64,000 nucleotides of DNA from JAYKJB01 sp035284745 [NCBI: Candidatus Sericytochromatia bacterium] (GTDB lineage: Bacteria; Cyanobacteriota; Sericytochromatia; S15B-MN24): positions 124,001-188,000 of the forward strand of contig JAYKIL010000014.1 of assembly GCA_035284745.1 (NCBI GenBank), given 5' to 3'. The notes below the pieces were generated by a model that saw only the letters and a list, made by a program, of their open reading frames with translations, made no database searches and had not been told where the DNA came from. The position numbers and the translations under genes were made by a program. Below are positions 25,966 through 34,917 of this stretch, in pieces. Each line of letters begins with the position of its first letter. Within the stretch, counting starts at the first letter, position 1.

Positions 25966-28422
25966 AGGATCCCACTGCCCCTCTTGATGGCACTGTTGCT
26001 CGCCCTCGGTTGCTCCGTACGAGAGACCGGGACGGCATCCAAAGGCGTGTTTAAAGCGCCGAGTAAACGCCTCAGTGACCTCACCCAGCTTCCCGCGCCC
26101 CAAGCGCCGAGTGAACCGGGCTCCCCGGAAGATACGGTGGCGCAGACCGCCCAGACGGGTTCTTTGTTGCCCCCCCTGCCCACAGAGTCCCCGGGTGTGA
26201 CATCCAGTGCCCCCCCTCCTATCGCGGGGGAGGACATTGCCACCGCTCCCAGCGACACACAAGATGGGGCGGCGTCAAACGCTTCGCAAGCTTCGGAAAC
26301 CCTGTCGGCGTCACCCTCGACGTCTCCCACTCCGAGCACGCAGCCCTCGACGCAAGCCTCCCCAACCCCGTCCCCCCTTTCGCTCGCGGATTTACAGCAG
26401 CAAATTGAAGCGCGTTTGGGCCTCATCGCCCGCATCAGCTTCGAACAGGGCCAAGCTAATTTAGTTTCTAACAACGCAGGAAACCTGTTGGGGAACAATG
26501 GCGGGCAGTTGCTGTCTGAGTCTGCCGGAAGCCTCTTGAGTGAAACACCAGGCAGTTACCGGCTGGCCCAATCCGGACCCACGATCAACACGGCCCCGCT
26601 CGCGAACGAAATCCTTCGGGGCCGTCGCATCTGGGATGCGGGGGGAACGCGCCTACATTTCCAGCGCACCGACCTCTCAGTCGATGAGTATGACCGTCGG
26701 GTGGAGATCGATGCGGCAGGCCGGCCGCGTCTGCAAAACACGACCCAGGTGGAATCACGATACGCTGCCGATAACGCTGCTGAGACGATTCGCTCTGAAA
26801 GGATTGAACTGGGTCCGGACGGCTCATTACGTCTTCACCGGCCTATGCGTGAATACAAGAGTCCGGACGGCTCGTTGAACAGAATCGTTTTTGGACCTGA
26901 GGCCACCAAGATTCGCATGCCCGACCAAGGGGTGGACCTCGACATTGAAAATTTCGAACTTAACCTTCCGACCCGCAGCGGTGCCTTCAGCTACCGTTTC
27001 CGCCGAACCGGAAACACAGAGAATGGGACGCTCTCGCAGGTGGAGCGCGATGCGGATGGCCGGCTCTGGTATAGCTACGGTGACGCTTTGGGCTACTACG
27101 CGGGGACCAGTGAGGTTCGGGACGCCAGTGGTACTCTCATCGTGAGAAAAACCCGCGAATTAGAGGGCAGCGCCGTGTATCGCTCGTATGAACTGGGCGA
27201 CGGTCTGGTGATGCGATTACTGAGAGGCGTAAATAACGTGTTCCGCGGCCCGCTCAATGCCCAAGGCGTCAAGGTGGCGGATGTGGCGCTGGGAATTTTT
27301 GGCGATGGCACCACAATCTTTGACTTGGCCTACGTCAACAATCCCAGTGTACCGAAACGTGTCGGGTGGGGCGTCCCGCCCCAAGCGCCCGCCCCCTCTC
27401 CAGCACCTCAACCCGCCTGGAGGGTTGAAACGGTGTTGGGAGCGGAATCTGGACGCGGCGAAGGAACCCGCGCCACCGCCCGATTTACAAACCTCCGCGC
27501 GCTCGTTTCATCCCAGCAAGTCGTGGGGCGTTACTTTGCGTGCGATCTGGGCAATCACCGCATCGTGCGCCTTGACCGCACAGCCGAAGGCTGGAGCGCC
27601 GTGGCTCTCGCGGGAAATGGCACCCCGGGCGATGACAACGGCATCGGCGCTGATGCGCGCTTCCGCTCGCCAATTGGCCTCGCGATTGCGCCAGACGATA
27701 CCCTCTATGTGTCCGAAGTGTCGGGAAATCGTATCCGGCGGATTCGACAAACGAACACAACCCCCCTCGTCGACACCATCGCCGGAGACATCACGGCCGG
27801 TTTCCAGAATGGAACGGGCAGCGTGGCGCGCTTCGGCGCCCCGACGGGACTGGCCTTGATCGGCGACACACTGTATGTGGCAGAACAGGCGAATCACGCA
27901 TTGCGCGCCATCAATCTGGCGACGGCCGATTTCATGGTGACTACCGTACTCGGTGACGGAACCCCGGGTGACACCAATGGCCCGGCTGCCACGGTGCGCT
28001 TGCGTCAACCGGTTGCCCTGGCCAGGGCAGCGGACAACTCGATTTGGATGTCTGAAAGCGCGGTGGGACGCATCCGCAGGTATGACGCGGCCGGCGGGCA
28101 GGTGAGCACGGTGGTCGCCGGTGTCCCTGAATCACAAGGATGGATTGATGGCCCGGCGGGGGACTGTGGCCTGTTCAGGCCCGTTGGTATTTTTTCGGCG
28201 GGAGCACGGGGTATTTTTGTAACCCACGTGGACGTGCGCGCCATCGCGGCCGATGGCAGTGTGCGGACCATTGCAGGGCAACCGTTCATGCAGGGCAGCA
28301 CCGACGGCGACCACACCATTGCCAGTTTCGTAGCGGTCTGGGGCACGGTCGCCATGGAAGACGGCAGCTACCTCCTCACCGACTCGTCTCGCATCAGACG
28401 CCTTATTCCTCCACCCCCGTGA
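25963..28422 (+). CDS. Large lipoprotein with Asn/Gly/Ser repeat segment and C-terminal NHL-repeat beta-propeller
   Basis: 819 aa if CTG 25963 is the start (signal MRIPLPLLMALLLALGC, Cys17). Order: Pro/Ser/Thr-rich spacer (about 20-145); a helix; the segment NLVSNNAGNLLGNNGGQLL followed by SESAGSLLSE, a short imperfect repeat; a beta-rich middle domain with many Arg/Asp/Gly turns (DADGRLWYSYGDALGYY); a Pro linker; and about 340 residues of NHL repeats (YFACDLGNHRIVRLDR, LYVSEVSGNRIRRIRQ, LYVAEQANHALRAINL, and so on, five to six blades with intervening GDGTPG segments). NHL propellers bind proteins or ligands. Expected to sit on the outer surface. It is 92 bp after the preceding lipoprotein and probably in the same operon. 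Confidence 0.8.
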   Translation: MRIPLPLLMALLLALGCSVRETGTASKGVFKAPSKRLSDLTQLPAPQAPSEPGSPEDTVAQTAQTGSLLPPLPTESPGVTSSAPPPIAGEDIATAPSDTQDGAASNASQASETLSASPSTSPTPSTQPSTQASPTPSPLSLADLQQQIEARLGLIARISFEQGQANLVSNNAGNLLGNNGGQLLSESAGSLLSETPGSYRLAQSGPTINTAPLANEILRGRRIWDAGGTRLHFQRTDLSVDEYDRRVEIDAAGRPRLQNTTQVESRYAADNAAETIRSERIELGPDGSLRLHRPMREYKSPDGSLNRIVFGPEATKIRMPDQGVDLDIENFELNLPTRSGAFSYRFRRTGNTENGTLSQVERDADGRLWYSYGDALGYYAGTSEVRDASGTLIVRKTRELEGSAVYRSYELGDGLVMRLLRGVNNVFRGPLNAQGVKVADVALGIFGDGTTIFDLAYVNNPSVPKRVGWGVPPQAPAPSPAPQPAWRVETVLGAESGRGEGTRATARFTNLRALVSSQQVVGRYFACDLGNHRIVRLDRTAEGWSAVALAGNGTPGDDNGIGADARFRSPIGLAIAPDDTLYVSEVSGNRIRRIRQTNTTPLVDTIAGDITAGFQNGTGSVARFGAPTGLALIGDTLYVAEQANHALRAINLATADFMVTTVLGDGTPGDTNGPAATVRLRQPVALARAADNSIWMSESAVGRIRRYDAAGGQVSTVVAGVPESQGWIDGPAGDCGLFRPVGIFSAGARGIFVTHVDVRAIAADGSVRTIAGQPFMQGSTDGDHTIASFVAVWGTVAMEDGSYLLTDSSRIRRLIPPPP

Positions 28423-28524
28423 TGACTTCAGCCCCGAAACCACGGATATGCGTGCCCCCATCGGAGGGCCGACCTCACTGAGCCTTGGAAGAACGTAAAT
28501 TTTTTTGTCCACGAGGAAAGTACC

Positions 28525-29853
28525 GTGACCGCGACACCCTTCTGGAAGGAAGCCCCTCGAGAGAGACTCGAGCAAAATATTCACGAACAGAAAGTTGCCT
28601 TATCCGCCACCTCGGCCGCCAGCGAAGCGAACCGCTGCCTGTACTGCTATGACGCCCCGTGTGTGCAGGCCTGCCCCACCGCCATCAACATTCCCGAATT
28701 CATCCGCCGAATTGCCAACGGGAACCTCGCTGGCGCAGCGAAGACTATTTTTGAAGCGAATATTTTGGGCCATTCCTGTGCCCGGGTGTGCCCAGTAGAG
28801 GTTCTTTGCGCCGGCAGTTGCGTCTTTCTCGAGAAAGATGAACCCGCGATCATGATTGGACGCCTGCAGCGCCATGCCACCGACCATGCCTTAAAAAACG
28901 GGCTGCGCTTTTCAGCACGGGGAACCGACACAGGCAAGCGAATTGCTTTGATAGGCGCGGGTCCGGCGTCTTTGGCCGCCGCCTACAATCTATCTCTTCG
29001 CGGTCACGCGTGCGTTATTTTCGAGGGACGTTCAATGCCGGGTGGCCTCAATACAACGGGCGTTGCTCCCTATAAACTGCAAACGGATGTTTCCCTTGAA
29101 GAAGTCGACTACATTTTGGGAATTGGGGGCATCGAGGTGCAAGCCAACACTTGGATTGGACGGGATATCAGCTTTCAGGCTTTGGAAGATGAATTTGACG
29201 CTATCTTCATTGGTGTGGGCCTTGGCCCAGACAGCCGCTTGCAAATCCCCGGTGAAAATTTACCGGGGTCAGTGGGGGCTGTGGAACTCATTGAAAGAAT
29301 AAAAAATGAAAATGGTTTTCACCTGAACGGCATCGACGAAGCGGTGGTGATAGGGGGCGGAAACACAGCCATCGACATCGCTCGCGAACTTAAACAGCTG
29401 GGGATTGATACGGTCACCATGGTTTACCGACGCGCAGAAGAGAGCATGTCTGGCTATGCGCACGAATTGGCGCAGGCCAAACAGGAAGGCGTCCGGTTAC
29501 AGTTCGGTGCAGTGCCTTTGGCAGTAGAGGGGGACGCCAAAGCGGCTCAACTTCGCTGCGCCAAAGTGGACGCCCTTCTCCAGCCCATCCCCGGACAAAT
29601 CTTTTCCCTGCCCGCCACCTTGATCGTCCGTGCAACCGGCCAAGAAAAACTGCAAACCCTGCTTATGGGAATTACGGGATTAGAATTTTATCAGGGCCGA
29701 GTGAAGGTCAATCCGCTGACCCAACAAACGTCGCACCCCAAATATTTTGCAGGAGGCGATTGTGTCAACGGAGGAAAAGAGGTCGTCAACGCGGCCGCGG
29801 AGGGAAAACGAGCGGCCGAGGGCATCCACGCGTATTTAACCTCCCATGCGTAA
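28525..29853 (+). CDS. preT: NAD-dependent dihydropyrimidine dehydrogenase subunit PreT
   Basis: 442 aa; GTG 28525 follows GAGGAAAG. Iron-sulfur, FAD and NAD subunit that feeds electrons to PreA. Seen: CLYCYDAPCVQACP and CARVCPVEVLCAGSC (ligands of two 4Fe-4S clusters), the FAD-binding GAGPASLAAAYNL, MPGGLNTTGVAPYKL, and the NAD(P)-binding VIGGGNTAIDIARE followed by VYRRAEESMSGY, with GGDCVNGGKEVVNAAAEGK at the C-terminus. This is the glutamate-synthase-beta-like architecture. PreA follows after 49 bp, which makes pyrimidine (uracil/thymine) reduction the likely role instead of glutamate synthesis. Confidence 0.93.
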   Translation: MTATPFWKEAPRERLEQNIHEQKVALSATSAASEANRCLYCYDAPCVQACPTAINIPEFIRRIANGNLAGAAKTIFEANILGHSCARVCPVEVLCAGSCVFLEKDEPAIMIGRLQRHATDHALKNGLRFSARGTDTGKRIALIGAGPASLAAAYNLSLRGHACVIFEGRSMPGGLNTTGVAPYKLQTDVSLEEVDYILGIGGIEVQANTWIGRDISFQALEDEFDAIFIGVGLGPDSRLQIPGENLPGSVGAVELIERIKNENGFHLNGIDEAVVIGGGNTAIDIARELKQLGIDTVTMVYRRAEESMSGYAHELAQAKQEGVRLQFGAVPLAVEGDAKAAQLRCAKVDALLQPIPGQIFSLPATLIVRATGQEKLQTLLMGITGLEFYQGRVKVNPLTQQTSHPKYFAGGDCVNGGKEVVNAAAEGKRAAEGIHAYLTSHA

Positions 29854-29902
29854 TGAAACCAGGCGCACCGTGCCTGTCCGACTGTAGAGAGAGGGAAGAG
29901 AT

Positions 29903-31204
29903 GTGGCTGATCTAAGTGTCAATTTTGCCGGAATTACCGCGCCCAACCCCTTCTGGTTGGCGTCCGCCCCGCCCACCAACACAGGCAAACAAATTATGCG
30001 CGCCTACGACATGGGGTGGGGTGGGGCCGTTTGGAAAACGCTCGGCACGCCCATTCGGAACGTAACCGCCCGCTTTGCGGCAAACCAGTGGGGAGGCAAG
30101 CGTATGATGGGCTTGAACAACATCGAGCTCATCACGGACCGCCCCCTGGAGGTGAATTACGCCGAAATCAAACAGGTCACCGCACGGTATCCGGAGCACG
30201 CGACGATTGTTTCTTTAATGTTTGAAACTGAGGACGAGTGGAAGGAAAACATCGAGCGTTCTATTGAGAATGGCGCGAAAGGTTTGGAGCTGAACTTCGG
30301 TTGTCCTCACGGCATGTGTGAACGAGGCATGGGGTCAGCCGTGGGCTCGGAACCCGAAGTTATCAAGGCCATCACCGAATGGGTGATGCGCTACGCGAGC
30401 GTGCCGGTCATTGTAAAACTGACGCCCAACATTACGGATATTACGCAGGCGGGGCTGGCCGCGCAATCCGGGGGCGGGCAGGCTGTCTCCTTGATCAACA
30501 CCATCAAGAGCCTGATGGCGGTCGACCTCGACGAGATGGTCCCAATTCCTAATGTAGGGGGAGCGAGCACTAACGGGGGTTATTGTGGGCCGGCCGTCAA
30601 GCCCATTGCGATGCACATGGTGGGTGCTTTGGCCCGCCATCCTGAATTCAAGCTTCCGATCAGTGGAATCGGCGGCATCAGCACCTGGCGTGACGCGGCT
30701 GAATTTATGGCGCTGGGTGCCACCAGCGTACAGGTGTGCACAGCGGTGATGCATCACGGGTACCGAATTGTCGAAGACCTCATCGATGGCGTGTCCACCT
30801 GGATGGATGAGAAGGGCTACAAGACCATCTATGACTTTGCGGGCATGGCATCTCGTAATTTCTATGCGTGGGAGGATCTCAATCTCGCCTACAAGGTCAT
30901 CGCGCACATTGAGCCTGACAAATGCATCGGTTGTCAGGTTTGTTATGTGGCCTGTCGCGACGGCTCACACGAATGCATCTATATTCCCGGGGCACCCGAT
31001 GGCAAAGCCCCCCAAGCCCTACCGGGCTACGAACGGGTGCCTTGGGTGGCTGAAGACGAATGCACCGGATGCAACCTGTGCTCGTTGGTATGCCCGGTGG
31101 ACGACTGTATTACGATGAGGCCTGTGGACACCGGGCACGCGCCGATCACCTGGCGCGAATATCAGGCAGGGGCGGGCCCTCTCCCCGCATTTCATCATAA
31201 ATGA
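29903..31204 (+). CDS. preA: NAD-dependent dihydropyrimidine dehydrogenase subunit PreA
   Basis: 433 aa, GTG start with GAGAGAGGGAAG upstream. The FMN barrel reduces uracil and thymine to the dihydro forms. Seen: GITAPNPFWLASAPPTNTG, GLELNFGCPHGM, VIVKLTPNITDI, the loop GGYCGPAVKPIA (includes the catalytic Cys region), GIGGISTWRDAAEF, and a C-terminal ferredoxin domain with CIGCQVCYVAC and CTGCNLCSLVCPVDDC for two 4Fe-4S clusters. Downstream hydantoinase or beta-ureidopropionase genes of the reductive pyrimidine pathway are not in the window. Confidence 0.95.
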   Translation: MADLSVNFAGITAPNPFWLASAPPTNTGKQIMRAYDMGWGGAVWKTLGTPIRNVTARFAANQWGGKRMMGLNNIELITDRPLEVNYAEIKQVTARYPEHATIVSLMFETEDEWKENIERSIENGAKGLELNFGCPHGMCERGMGSAVGSEPEVIKAITEWVMRYASVPVIVKLTPNITDITQAGLAAQSGGGQAVSLINTIKSLMAVDLDEMVPIPNVGGASTNGGYCGPAVKPIAMHMVGALARHPEFKLPISGIGGISTWRDAAEFMALGATSVQVCTAVMHHGYRIVEDLIDGVSTWMDEKGYKTIYDFAGMASRNFYAWEDLNLAYKVIAHIEPDKCIGCQVCYVACRDGSHECIYIPGAPDGKAPQALPGYERVPWVAEDECTGCNLCSLVCPVDDCITMRPVDTGHAPITWREYQAGAGPLPAFHHK

Positions 31205-31285
31205 TTCAACTCGTCGGAAACGACGTATAAGGGAGACAGGGGAACGTCAAGCGCACGGTCCCTTTTGAGACCACAAGGAGGCCCC

Positions 31286-32602
31286 GTGAGCGCAGGCAAT
31301 ATTCGAACGGGCTCGAGCAACCTCAACTCGTCCACAGCCCCTGGCTCACTTTCGCGATTGCCCCCGTCACCCTTCGCCTCACAAGCCGAGCCATCAGGCG
31401 TTTTGGCCTTCGATCAGCGGACGACTCCACACAGTGCCTCCGCGGGGCATTCTCGCTCTGAGTCATTTCTTGAGGGCTTTCGGGCACATTTCAAGGCACG
31501 CGGCATCAATTTCGTTGACCTGCTCAAAAAAGCGGGAATGGCGCTGACGGGGATCAGTTTTGACGCCTTCTCCTCGTTGCAGAACCACGCCGACCCCGCA
31601 GATGCCAACAACATCAGCCAAGCGTCGCAAGACCAAGCGGCCGACGTCGTCGAGATGGGTCGTACGTCGGAAGACAAAGCCATCCAAGCTCTCACTTCAG
31701 CGCAACAAACGGCCTATCAAAACGTCCGCGACCAAGTGACCGGAAACCCCATGGCCTTGAAATCACTCCAAAAGCTCTTGCTCTCGGGCCGCTTGACAGG
31801 AGAACCGTTGGCGGCGGGCGGCGCGACCCTGCTTTCTCAGCTTCAGGGGATGAGCCAACAACCACTGGCCGCAGGAATCGATCGGCGCACGTGGATGGAG
31901 CAAATGTTGATTGAAATTGACGACCCCGTGCGCGTGAACCAACATGCCTGGAACACCTGCGGTGCTACCACCGCTCAAATTTTACTGCTGAGAAAAAATC
32001 CTGCGGAATACGCACGTTTGCAGGGGGGCCTGGCCTCGCCGGACGGAAACGTGACAATGATGGGGGGCGACACCCTCGCGCGGGAGGCGAATTGGAATGT
32101 GGGTGTCTCTCCCCACAACGGAGATATCGACCAGAGAACCATCAGTGCCCAACTCTTTCAGAGCGCCGTGATGGAGTTGGGTAATGGATTTGGTTTCGTC
32201 GACTACGATGCCGCCAAAGACGTGCACAAACCGGCCATCAAAATTTTTGGGTTCAAACTGCCACAGTTCGGCGTTCCCGGAATGCCGGGCGGGATTCCAG
32301 GAATTCCAAGTGTCGGAATGGAGAACATACTGAAACAGTTGACCGGCGAAAATTATGAAAACCGAACCCCCTTGCCTTGGCAAAGGGAGGGGGCCTGGAA
32401 TGAAACAAAACGAGCCTTGGCAGAAGGTCGCGGGCCCGTTTCAACGGTTCTGCTCTGGCAAGGAGAGGTGCCTCACTATGTTCAGATCGACCGCATCGTA
32501 GGCGATCGTGTGCATTTCACTAACCCGTGGGGGCTTCAACAATCCTTGAGCGAACGAGAATTTTATGACCACATCTTGCAATTACAGATTCAGCAGGCCT
32601 GA
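31286..32602 (+). CDS. Unknown protein with papain-like cysteine-peptidase signature (copy 1)
   Basis: 438 aa from GTG 31286, preceded by AAGGAGG. I do not recognise a family. No signal peptide or membrane segment. The first 60 residues are Ser/Pro-rich and probably disordered; a helical middle follows; the conserved part spans about 140-438. It contains QHAWNTCGATTAQ with Gln219 and Cys225, the Q-x5-C spacing of papain-like enzymes, then LLLRKNPAEYAR, and near the end HYVQIDRI (His397) and FTNPWG (Asn413). Together these could be a Gln/Cys/His/Asn active site, as in clan CA or C39-like peptidases. The next gene is a paralogue with the same residues at the same H-to-N spacing. Possible roles (effector, toxin, processing enzyme) are guesses. 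Confidence 0.6.
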   Translation: MSAGNIRTGSSNLNSSTAPGSLSRLPPSPFASQAEPSGVLAFDQRTTPHSASAGHSRSESFLEGFRAHFKARGINFVDLLKKAGMALTGISFDAFSSLQNHADPADANNISQASQDQAADVVEMGRTSEDKAIQALTSAQQTAYQNVRDQVTGNPMALKSLQKLLLSGRLTGEPLAAGGATLLSQLQGMSQQPLAAGIDRRTWMEQMLIEIDDPVRVNQHAWNTCGATTAQILLLRKNPAEYARLQGGLASPDGNVTMMGGDTLAREANWNVGVSPHNGDIDQRTISAQLFQSAVMELGNGFGFVDYDAAKDVHKPAIKIFGFKLPQFGVPGMPGGIPGIPSVGMENILKQLTGENYENRTPLPWQREGAWNETKRALAEGRGPVSTVLLWQGEVPHYVQIDRIVGDRVHFTNPWGLQQSLSEREFYDHILQLQIQQA

Positions 32603-32707
32603 TATGGCTCTTCTCAGCGCGGAAAAAAGCGCTCCCGCAACGCAGGTTTTGCCGGGTTTCAACGATAAGTCTCACGATAGCAACACCTGAAAGCCAGTGG
32701 GCCCCCC

Positions 32708-33934
32708 GTGAAAATTCGCGAAACATCTCCTCCCACTTCACCCCAACCGCTCGTTCGACCAGCGGAACATTCAAGTCGTGCCAACGTCAGCAAACCAGAC
32801 GACGCGTCTCAACCCACGGCTGGCAACGAAACCCGCGGCGAGTCTGGCCCCACCGGCTTTTTTTCTAAGCTTGTCGCGCCCCTTAAAAAGGCAGTGGCGA
32901 ACACGAAAGAGTGGCTGGAACAGCGCGGCGGCATTGCAGGGCTGCTCGGCAGTCTGTTTTTTGGATTCTCATCGTCTCGTGCCGCCAGCATCGTCGTGGA
33001 AAGTGACCCGAATCATGCCAACCACTTGAAAGAGGAGGACGTGATTCAGGCCCAGGCCACGATGCGGCAAAACGCCCCACTGGAGGCCAATGGCCTGCAA
33101 CGTCTCTCACCTCAAGAACAGCAGGCTTACAAAGCTCTGCGCACACAACTGGCGCACTCCACGGTGGCTCTGGGGGCTTTACAGAGCTTATTGATCGAGG
33201 GCAAGCTCACGTCGCAACCGCTGAGCCTTGATGGAAAGTCCGTGCTTCAGAACCTGGCTGATTTGATGGCCCAACCTTTGGCTGCGGGCATCGATCGCTC
33301 TAAAATTTTGGCACAAGTGGTGATTGAAATTGAAAACCCGGTTCGTGTTGCACAACACAATTTGCAAACGTGCGGAGCCACCACCGCGCAAATTTTGCTC
33401 CTGCGCGAAAATCCAGCGGAATACGCGCGTATCATCTCAAATCTGGCCTCAGTGAGGGGGTCAGCACCGTTGGCAGGAGGCGAAACGCTACAGCGCGAGA
33501 CGGGATGGAACCCTCATAATGACCCAAGAACGATCTCGAGCCAACTTTTCCAAAGCACTGTCATGGAACTTTCCAGTCTGTTGGATTATGACCCGAGGGC
33601 TGATCGTCACGGCCTGGGCCCCCTGAAGCCGATGCGAGGCCTGATGGGTGGAGGGTTGCGACGCGCTCTCGAACAGTTGACGGGCGCAGACTATACCAAT
33701 TACACCGCCACCATTTTCACCCGCTCACGGATCTGGAAGAGGGTCAAAGAGGCCATTGCTGAGGGGCGTGGTCCCGTTCCGGTGGCCGCCTGGTGGGGAA
33801 AAAATGGGCACTTCGTCCAAATCGATCGCATTGAAAACGACCGTGTCTACTACACCAATCCGTGGGGACGGGAAGAGTCAATGACCGAAACCGATTTTGA
33901 AGCGCGCCTGATGCAAGCGCAGATCAGATCGTAA
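32708..33934 (+). CDS. Unknown protein with papain-like cysteine-peptidase signature (copy 2)
   Basis: 408-aa paralogue of the preceding gene, 105 bp downstream. GTG 32708 lacks a strong ribosome binding site, so the start is tentative. Layout is the same: disordered Pro/Ser/Thr-rich N-terminus, helices, one hydrophobic patch (GGIAGLLGSLFFGFSSS), then SQPLSLDGKSVLQNLADLM...LAAGID. The putative active site is QHNLQTCGATTAQ (Gln216, Cys222), GHFVQIDRI (His368) and YTNPWG (Asn384). Conserved blocks shared with copy 1 are TCGATTAQILLLR, NPAEYAR, TISxQLFQS, RGPV and TNPWG, while the N-terminal 130 residues differ. No signal peptide is seen. Function unknown. Confidence 0.58.
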   Translation: MKIRETSPPTSPQPLVRPAEHSSRANVSKPDDASQPTAGNETRGESGPTGFFSKLVAPLKKAVANTKEWLEQRGGIAGLLGSLFFGFSSSRAASIVVESDPNHANHLKEEDVIQAQATMRQNAPLEANGLQRLSPQEQQAYKALRTQLAHSTVALGALQSLLIEGKLTSQPLSLDGKSVLQNLADLMAQPLAAGIDRSKILAQVVIEIENPVRVAQHNLQTCGATTAQILLLRENPAEYARIISNLASVRGSAPLAGGETLQRETGWNPHNDPRTISSQLFQSTVMELSSLLDYDPRADRHGLGPLKPMRGLMGGGLRRALEQLTGADYTNYTATIFTRSRIWKRVKEAIAEGRGPVPVAAWWGKNGHFVQIDRIENDRVYYTNPWGREESMTETDFEARLMQAQIRS

Positions 33935-33945
33935 ACCACAAAGCC

Positions 33946-34398
33946 CTATGGATGGTTTGTCACCCAAGCATCGCCGCCTTCAAAATACTCTCGCTTCCAA
34001 ATAGGGGCCTCGGCCTTTAAACGGTCAATGCCGTAGCGCGCCGCCTCGAAGGCCTCCGCCCGATGTGCTGCCGACACGCCCACGACCACACAGGTTTCAC
34101 CGATTTTGGCGCGGCCCAAACGATGCCACAGCAGCACTTTACGTACCGACCAACGCGCTTGGATGGCCGCGGCAATGCGCCCAAATTCAGCGAGCGCCAT
34201 CTCGCCATAAGCCTCAAACTCAAGTGCCGTCACGTGACGGCCCGCATGATGATTGCGCACGGTCCCCGTAAAGACAACTTCTCCCCCGGCGGCTGGATCA
34301 GCCAAATGATGGTGAACGGTTTCCATTGCAATGGGTTCCTGGCTCAGGTAATACCAACATGGCGTCTCTATGTCCTGCTTTGCTGTCTCGTTTTTCAT
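33946..34398 (-). CDS. moaE: Molybdopterin synthase catalytic subunit MoaE
   Basis: 150 aa; ATG 34398 follows AAGGGAGG. MoaE, with thiocarboxylated MoaD, converts cyclic pyranopterin monophosphate to molybdopterin. Seen: GGEVVFTGTVRNHHAGRHV, LEFEAYGEMALAEF, VVGVSAAHRAEAFEAARYGIDRLKAEAPIWKREYFEGG, including the two catalytic Lys (in RLKAEAP and WKRE). MoaD is encoded 107 bp upstream on the same strand. Confidence 0.95.
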   Translation of the reverse strand: MKNETAKQDIETPCWYYLSQEPIAMETVHHHLADPAAGGEVVFTGTVRNHHAGRHVTALEFEAYGEMALAEFGRIAAAIQARWSVRKVLLWHRLGRAKIGETCVVVGVSAAHRAEAFEAARYGIDRLKAEAPIWKREYFEGGDAWVTNHP

Positions 34399-34505
34399 CG
34401 CGTGCCTCCCTTCAATGCGCGAGCCCGGGCCCGTGCCACCCCGTCGACTCCCCGCGAAATGGAGCAAAAATCATGGCCGCCGTTACGTCGCGGCATCCGC
34501 ATCGG

Positions 34506-34763
34506 CTACCCCCCACCCACAGGGGGGATCAAGGCCACATCATCTTCCGGCGATAACTTCTGTTCCCGCAGTGCGAACACCAGATTGACCGCAATCCGGC
34601 TGACTTCCAAAAAGGGGGTCAGCCGGGGTTCTGTCACACGCAGGGCTCGCGTCAAGTCTGCCACGCTCGCTCCCAAAGGGAGCACAACCTCGATGCTGTC
34701 TCGCCCCACCTGCTCTCGCAAAAGGGAAAATAAACGCACCTGCAGTGACATCTTTTCGGTCAT
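34506..34763 (-). CDS. moaD: Molybdopterin synthase sulfur carrier subunit MoaD
   Basis: 85 aa from ATG 34763 (GGGGGG upstream). Ubiquitin-like beta-grasp protein: VRLFSLLREQVG at the N-terminus, VNLVFALREQKLSPEDDVALIPPVGGG at the end. The C-terminal Gly-Gly is required for adenylation and thiocarboxylation. Partner of the downstream MoaE. The other moco genes (moaA, moaC, moeB) are not in the window. Confidence 0.92.
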   Translation of the reverse strand: MTEKMSLQVRLFSLLREQVGRDSIEVVLPLGASVADLTRALRVTEPRLTPFLEVSRIAVNLVFALREQKLSPEDDVALIPPVGGG

Positions 34764-34824
34764 AACCGCCCCCCAAACGCCCTCACCTTGACACCTTCTC
34801 ATCTTAACGGATCAGGTGTCACCC

Positions 34825-34853
34825 TTGCGAAGCCATCTCACCAAGCCGATAAT
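34825..34853 (+). promoter_or_regulatory. Probable promoter of the mevalonate operon
   Basis: TTGCGA (34825-34830) and GATAAT (34848-34853) with exactly 17 bp between them, giving a predicted start near 34860 and a leader of about 58 nt before the HMG-CoA reductase ATG. Confidence 0.5.
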
Positions 34854-34917
34854 GAAAGGCCTTAGCCGCTGACCTTTGGCTGAGATTCACCGCTTGGCAT
34901 ACCGTAGGAACTTCTGC

